A stretch of 8,461 nt of DNA from an uncultured Erysipelotrichaceae bacterium (GTDB taxonomy: Bacteria > Bacillota_I > Bacilli_A > Erysipelotrichales > Coprobacillaceae): positions 1-8,461 of the forward strand of contig ONFH01000012.1 in NCBI GenBank assembly GCA_900317015.1, given 5' to 3'. The translations under genes were made by a program, and so were the position numbers. Positions 6,551 through 8,461 of this stretch are shown here, piece after piece; position 1 is the stretch's first letter, and each line of letters opens with the position of its first letter. Under the pieces are notes generated by a model. It was not told the origin of the DNA. It ran no database searches and saw only the letters and a program-made list of their open reading frames with translations.

Positions 6551-6707
6551 CTGCCGGTTATGTTTAGGATTTTTGAAGGGATTTATTTATGAAGAAATTT
6601 GTCTTATCTCTAAGACAATGACATCATACCAAGAAGCCACCGCAGGAATTTCAAAAGATCTTCAAAGATTATGTTAACGAACGATTAGATTGTGTGAATT
6701 GTGGCAA
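6531..6707 (+). repeat. Repeat unit copy C (about 177 bp)
   Basis: This direct duplicate of copy B is separated from it by 14 bases. From the ATG at 6589 the first 30 bases are identical to B, then GTC is replaced by TGA. After a short variable patch, the roughly 60 bases up to TGGCAA are again identical. The peptide frame therefore stops after MKKFVLSLRQ, although the same frame stays open beyond the stop and still encodes FQKIFKDYVNERLDCVNCG. Hairpin 2 is at 6599-6618. The unit abuts the terminator of the cell-wall hydrolase gene. Confidence 0.85.
6539..6559 (-). terminator. Hairpin 1 of copy C, terminator-like on the minus strand
   Basis: AACCGGC at 6539-6545 pairs with GCCGGTT at 6553-6559 around a seven-base loop. 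Read on the minus strand it is followed by TTT, then GTTTTT, a terminator-like tail. It would catch transcripts running past the hydrolase gene. Confidence 0.55.
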
Positions 6708-6711
6708 AGAA

Positions 6712-6733
6712 AAAGGAGTCGTGCGACTCCTTT
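6712..6733 (-). terminator. Terminator of the cell-wall hydrolase gene
   Basis: AAAGGAGTC pairs with GACTCCTTT in a perfect stem around GTGC; the outer loop bases can pair as well. It starts seven bases beyond the stop codon on the minus strand and is followed there by TTTTTCTTTG, so it is a good intrinsic terminator for the minus-strand gene. Confidence 0.8.
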
Positions 6734-6740
6734 GTAATGA

Positions 6741-8351
6741 TTAGAGATGTAAGCGGCCATAAGCGACTAGTGTATCGGTCATGGCATCACCTTCAACGAT
6801 CTGACCAAATTGTGATTTGAGATATGGAGTCGTTGATGGACCACGAGCACCGAGATCAGTTCCTGAAGAAATATACATTTCGACATGAGTGATGTTTCTA
6901 AAGCGTCCATTCTTATGCGATGAGATAAACATCAGATCACCTGGACGTAAAGAATTGATAGTCTTTGGTCTGTTATAAAGATGACCATGAGACTGACAAT
7001 ATTGAGCAATTGTTGAAGCAACTGGATCTTTGGTCTTAGAAACAAGATAGATCCCGCTCTTCTTATAAGTACGCCACATGAATGTTGAACAGTCGATCGT
7101 ATTTCCTGATCTTCCTAATGAGAAGTGAGGTTTTGTTTTCGCATAGGCATAAGCATCTTTGATGAGTTTGTATGTACGTTTATTCACACACCAGTATTGA
7201 CGTGTATATGTGATGCCATCACCTTTGATCGTAATAGACATTCTTCCTGGCTTATGAGCTGTGACGACATTGGAATCATCCATGCTGACAGCGGACGTGT
7301 TGTGTGGTGTGATCGTTACTTTTGTTTTTCCACTCATACCTTTCATGTAGAAGTGTGTTTTTTGTCCTGGCAACATAATTGTTTTTTCTAGTGGATCAAA
7401 CTTCAGTTTAGAAACGATGATACGTCTCTTTAATGTTAAGCCATCGACATAGACTTTACATGTCGAGTTAACGGCATATCTGATCTTTAATTTTCCTTGG
7501 TCGCTAGGCTTTGGGATAACTTTACCCTGCATAGAGTAAACGGCTGGATATTTGGCTTTTTCGTTAACGCTCTTTGTATCGACAAAGATACGTTTACGAC
7601 TCTGCTTACTAATACCAGTGATTGGTACATTAACCATTCTAAAGTTATTAGGAACACAAAGGATGATCGTTTTTGCAAGCTTAGGCTGACTGACTGTTGC
7701 ATGAACAGTGTACTTCTTTAAAACGTGACCAACAACTTTGACTTTTAATGAAGCTTTTTCGACGATGTCCTGTGCCTGATCTGATGTATCTTCAGACTTT
7801 TCTGTATGCACAGCTTTGATCACACTTGTCCCATTTTTTAAGCATGTCAGTGTTCCATCTTTATTTAAACGAACGACATCAGGACGTGAACTTGCTAGCT
7901 TAGCTTTTTTATTGGTCTTTACTTTGGCTGTATCACTCAAATTCAGAACTAATGATGAGTAATTAAAAGCAAGCTTGTCACCATCAAAGGCGTTATTTGA
8001 TTTTTTAGTGCTCTTGGCTTTCTTGTAGAAGACTTGCATCAGATTTGTCGAACCTTTAGCAAGACCAGTCACACTTGCCACACCAGCTTTTGCTCGTTTT
8101 ACAGATGCTCGATGATGAGTGTCATACCAGTATTCTGTTCCTTTTTTGTCTTTCTTATTTGTCACTTTGACATGTCCACCAACGCCAACATAGACGTGTT
8201 CTTTACCAGAATAATTTCTTGTTTTGGCGATGGCTGTATTGATTTCTTTCTGGGATAATGTTTTAGGCAGTTTAACAGCTGCTTTGACATGTCCCATTGA
8301 ACCAACGGTCATCATACCAGCGATGATCGCAATGGTCATTTGTTTCTTCAT
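6741..8351 (-). CDS. Secreted NlpC/P60 cell-wall hydrolase with Ig-like repeats
   Basis: This 536-residue exported protein is predicted to cut peptidoglycan stem peptides. The start at 8351 is chosen because GGGAGG lies a few bases before it and MKKQMTIAIIAGMMTVGSMGHVKA forms a signal peptide (cut near 25); the longer frame from 8453 adds 34 residues that would hide the signal. Residues about 50-205 hold Big2-like patterns (RAKAGVASVTGLAKGS, SSRPDVVRLNKDGTLTCLKNGTSVIKA), and 317-388 another Ig-like stretch, probably for wall or surface binding. The NlpC/P60 domain is about 393-536: Cys421 in NTIDCSTF, LRPGDLMFI (468-476), and His489 in ITHVEMYI. The usual DCSG Gly is Thr423, and the position 12 after His489, often a third catalytic His or Asn, is Gly501. 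Transcription ends at the hairpin just downstream. The substrate bond is inferred from the family. Confidence 0.85.
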   Translation of the reverse strand: MKKQMTIAIIAGMMTVGSMGHVKAAVKLPKTLSQKEINTAIAKTRNYSGKEHVYVGVGGHVKVTNKKDKKGTEYWYDTHHRASVKRAKAGVASVTGLAKGSTNLMQVFYKKAKSTKKSNNAFDGDKLAFNYSSLVLNLSDTAKVKTNKKAKLASSRPDVVRLNKDGTLTCLKNGTSVIKAVHTEKSEDTSDQAQDIVEKASLKVKVVGHVLKKYTVHATVSQPKLAKTIILCVPNNFRMVNVPITGISKQSRKRIFVDTKSVNEKAKYPAVYSMQGKVIPKPSDQGKLKIRYAVNSTCKVYVDGLTLKRRIIVSKLKFDPLEKTIMLPGQKTHFYMKGMSGKTKVTITPHNTSAVSMDDSNVVTAHKPGRMSITIKGDGITYTRQYWCVNKRTYKLIKDAYAYAKTKPHFSLGRSGNTIDCSTFMWRTYKKSGIYLVSKTKDPVASTIAQYCQSHGHLYNRPKTINSLRPGDLMFISSHKNGRFRNITHVEMYISSGTDLGARGPSTTPYLKSQFGQIVEGDAMTDTLVAYGRLHL

Positions 8352-8373
8352 TTTATCTTCCCTCCCGAAAAAA

Positions 8374-8430
8374 TAGGTAGTGTCAAATATTAGCCTATAA
8401 GCTATGAACCTCACTACCCCTGTTAGGTTC
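8374..8430 (-). promoter_or_regulatory. Structured leader of the hydrolase gene, possible attenuator
   Basis: On the minus strand two stems can form. The first is GAACCT (8430-8425) with AGGTTC (8411-8406). The second is GGTAGTG (8418-8412) with CACTACC (8382-8376), followed by TATTTTTTC, which is an intrinsic terminator directly before the GGGAGG ribosome site. GGTAGTG lies inside the loop of the first stem, so the two either exclude each other or form a pseudoknot. A small TAGC/GCTA hairpin sits between. This layout resembles a regulated leader; I match it to no known riboswitch class. Confidence 0.45.
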
Positions 8431-8436
8431 TTATTT

Positions 8437-8460
8437 AAACAGTGAGAAGTCACTGTTTTT
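8437..8460. terminator. Hairpin at the window edge, probable terminator of a neighbour
   Basis: AAACAGTGA at 8437-8445 pairs perfectly with TCACTGTTT at 8450-8458 around GAAG. The T-run is better on the + strand (TTTTT) than on the minus strand (TTTAAAT). It probably ends a gene lying beyond the right edge, or belongs to the hydrolase leader; the window is too short to tell. Confidence 0.5.
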
Positions 8461-8461
8461 A

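Noticed and set aside
6337..6707. Two similar units with a short spacer, considered as a CRISPR array
   Set aside because: The units are about 180 bp with a 14-bp spacer and internal hairpins; CRISPR repeats are 20-50 bp with regular spacers of similar length.
7125..8258. Several plus- and minus-strand frames inside the hydrolase gene
   Set aside because: They are shadows of the long minus-strand NlpC/P60 gene; their products are Cys/Phe/Ser-rich without motifs.
8376..8418. preQ1-I-like wording (AGGTTC, then TAGCT) in the hydrolase leader
   Set aside because: The matching 3' arm needed for the P1 stem of a preQ1-I aptamer and the A-rich tail are missing, and the gene is not a queuosine gene.
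8352..8453. Upstream in-frame ATG that would add 34 residues to the cell-wall hydrolase
   Set aside because: The extension would bury the signal peptide, runs through the structured leader, and the good GGGAGG ribosome site stands just before the ATG at 8351.

Overview
The window looks like low-GC Gram-positive (Firmicutes) chromosome. It is AT-rich, has strong AGGAGG-type ribosome binding sites, and carries two lipoproteins with a lipobox plus a CcpA-type cre box. An Erysipelotrichales-like host is my inference from protein style; it cannot be proved from the sequence alone.

Left part (1-5640, all + strand): the last 30 codons of an upstream gene end at 94 and are followed by a strong hairpin terminator. 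A gene-free stretch of about 250 bases then carries a perfect -10 box with a consensus cre site just upstream. It drives a sugar-import operon of maltose/maltodextrin type: a substrate-binding lipoprotein (malE-like, 392-1657), an intercistronic stem-loop, two membrane permeases (malF 1719-3092 and malG 3092-3964, overlapping by one base), and a second, unrelated-looking LplA/YtcQ-type lipoprotein (3969-5603) placed 4 bases behind malG. No ATPase is encoded here, so the transporter probably borrows a shared MsmK/MalK-type ATPase encoded elsewhere. The operon ends in a U-rich terminator.

Middle part (5641-6733): a small minus-strand gene (5810-6235, unknown function, faintly like Rpn/PD-(D/E)XK proteins) sits between copies of a previously unnamed repeat unit of about 180 bp. 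One diverged copy lies on its left (about 5641-5800), and two near-identical tandem copies lie on its right (6337-6516 and 6531-6707). Each unit has a terminator-like hairpin, a GAAGGGA-ATG stretch and a second hairpin. The stems are preserved between copies by paired base changes, while the reading frame is broken in two of the three. This is the least explained structure in the window.

Right part (6734-8461, minus strand): a secreted NlpC/P60-type cell-wall hydrolase with Ig-like repeats (start at 8351). Its leader can fold into a terminator directly before the ribosome binding site, and the 5' arm of that terminator lies in the loop of an upstream hairpin, which gives an attenuator- or riboswitch-like arrangement.
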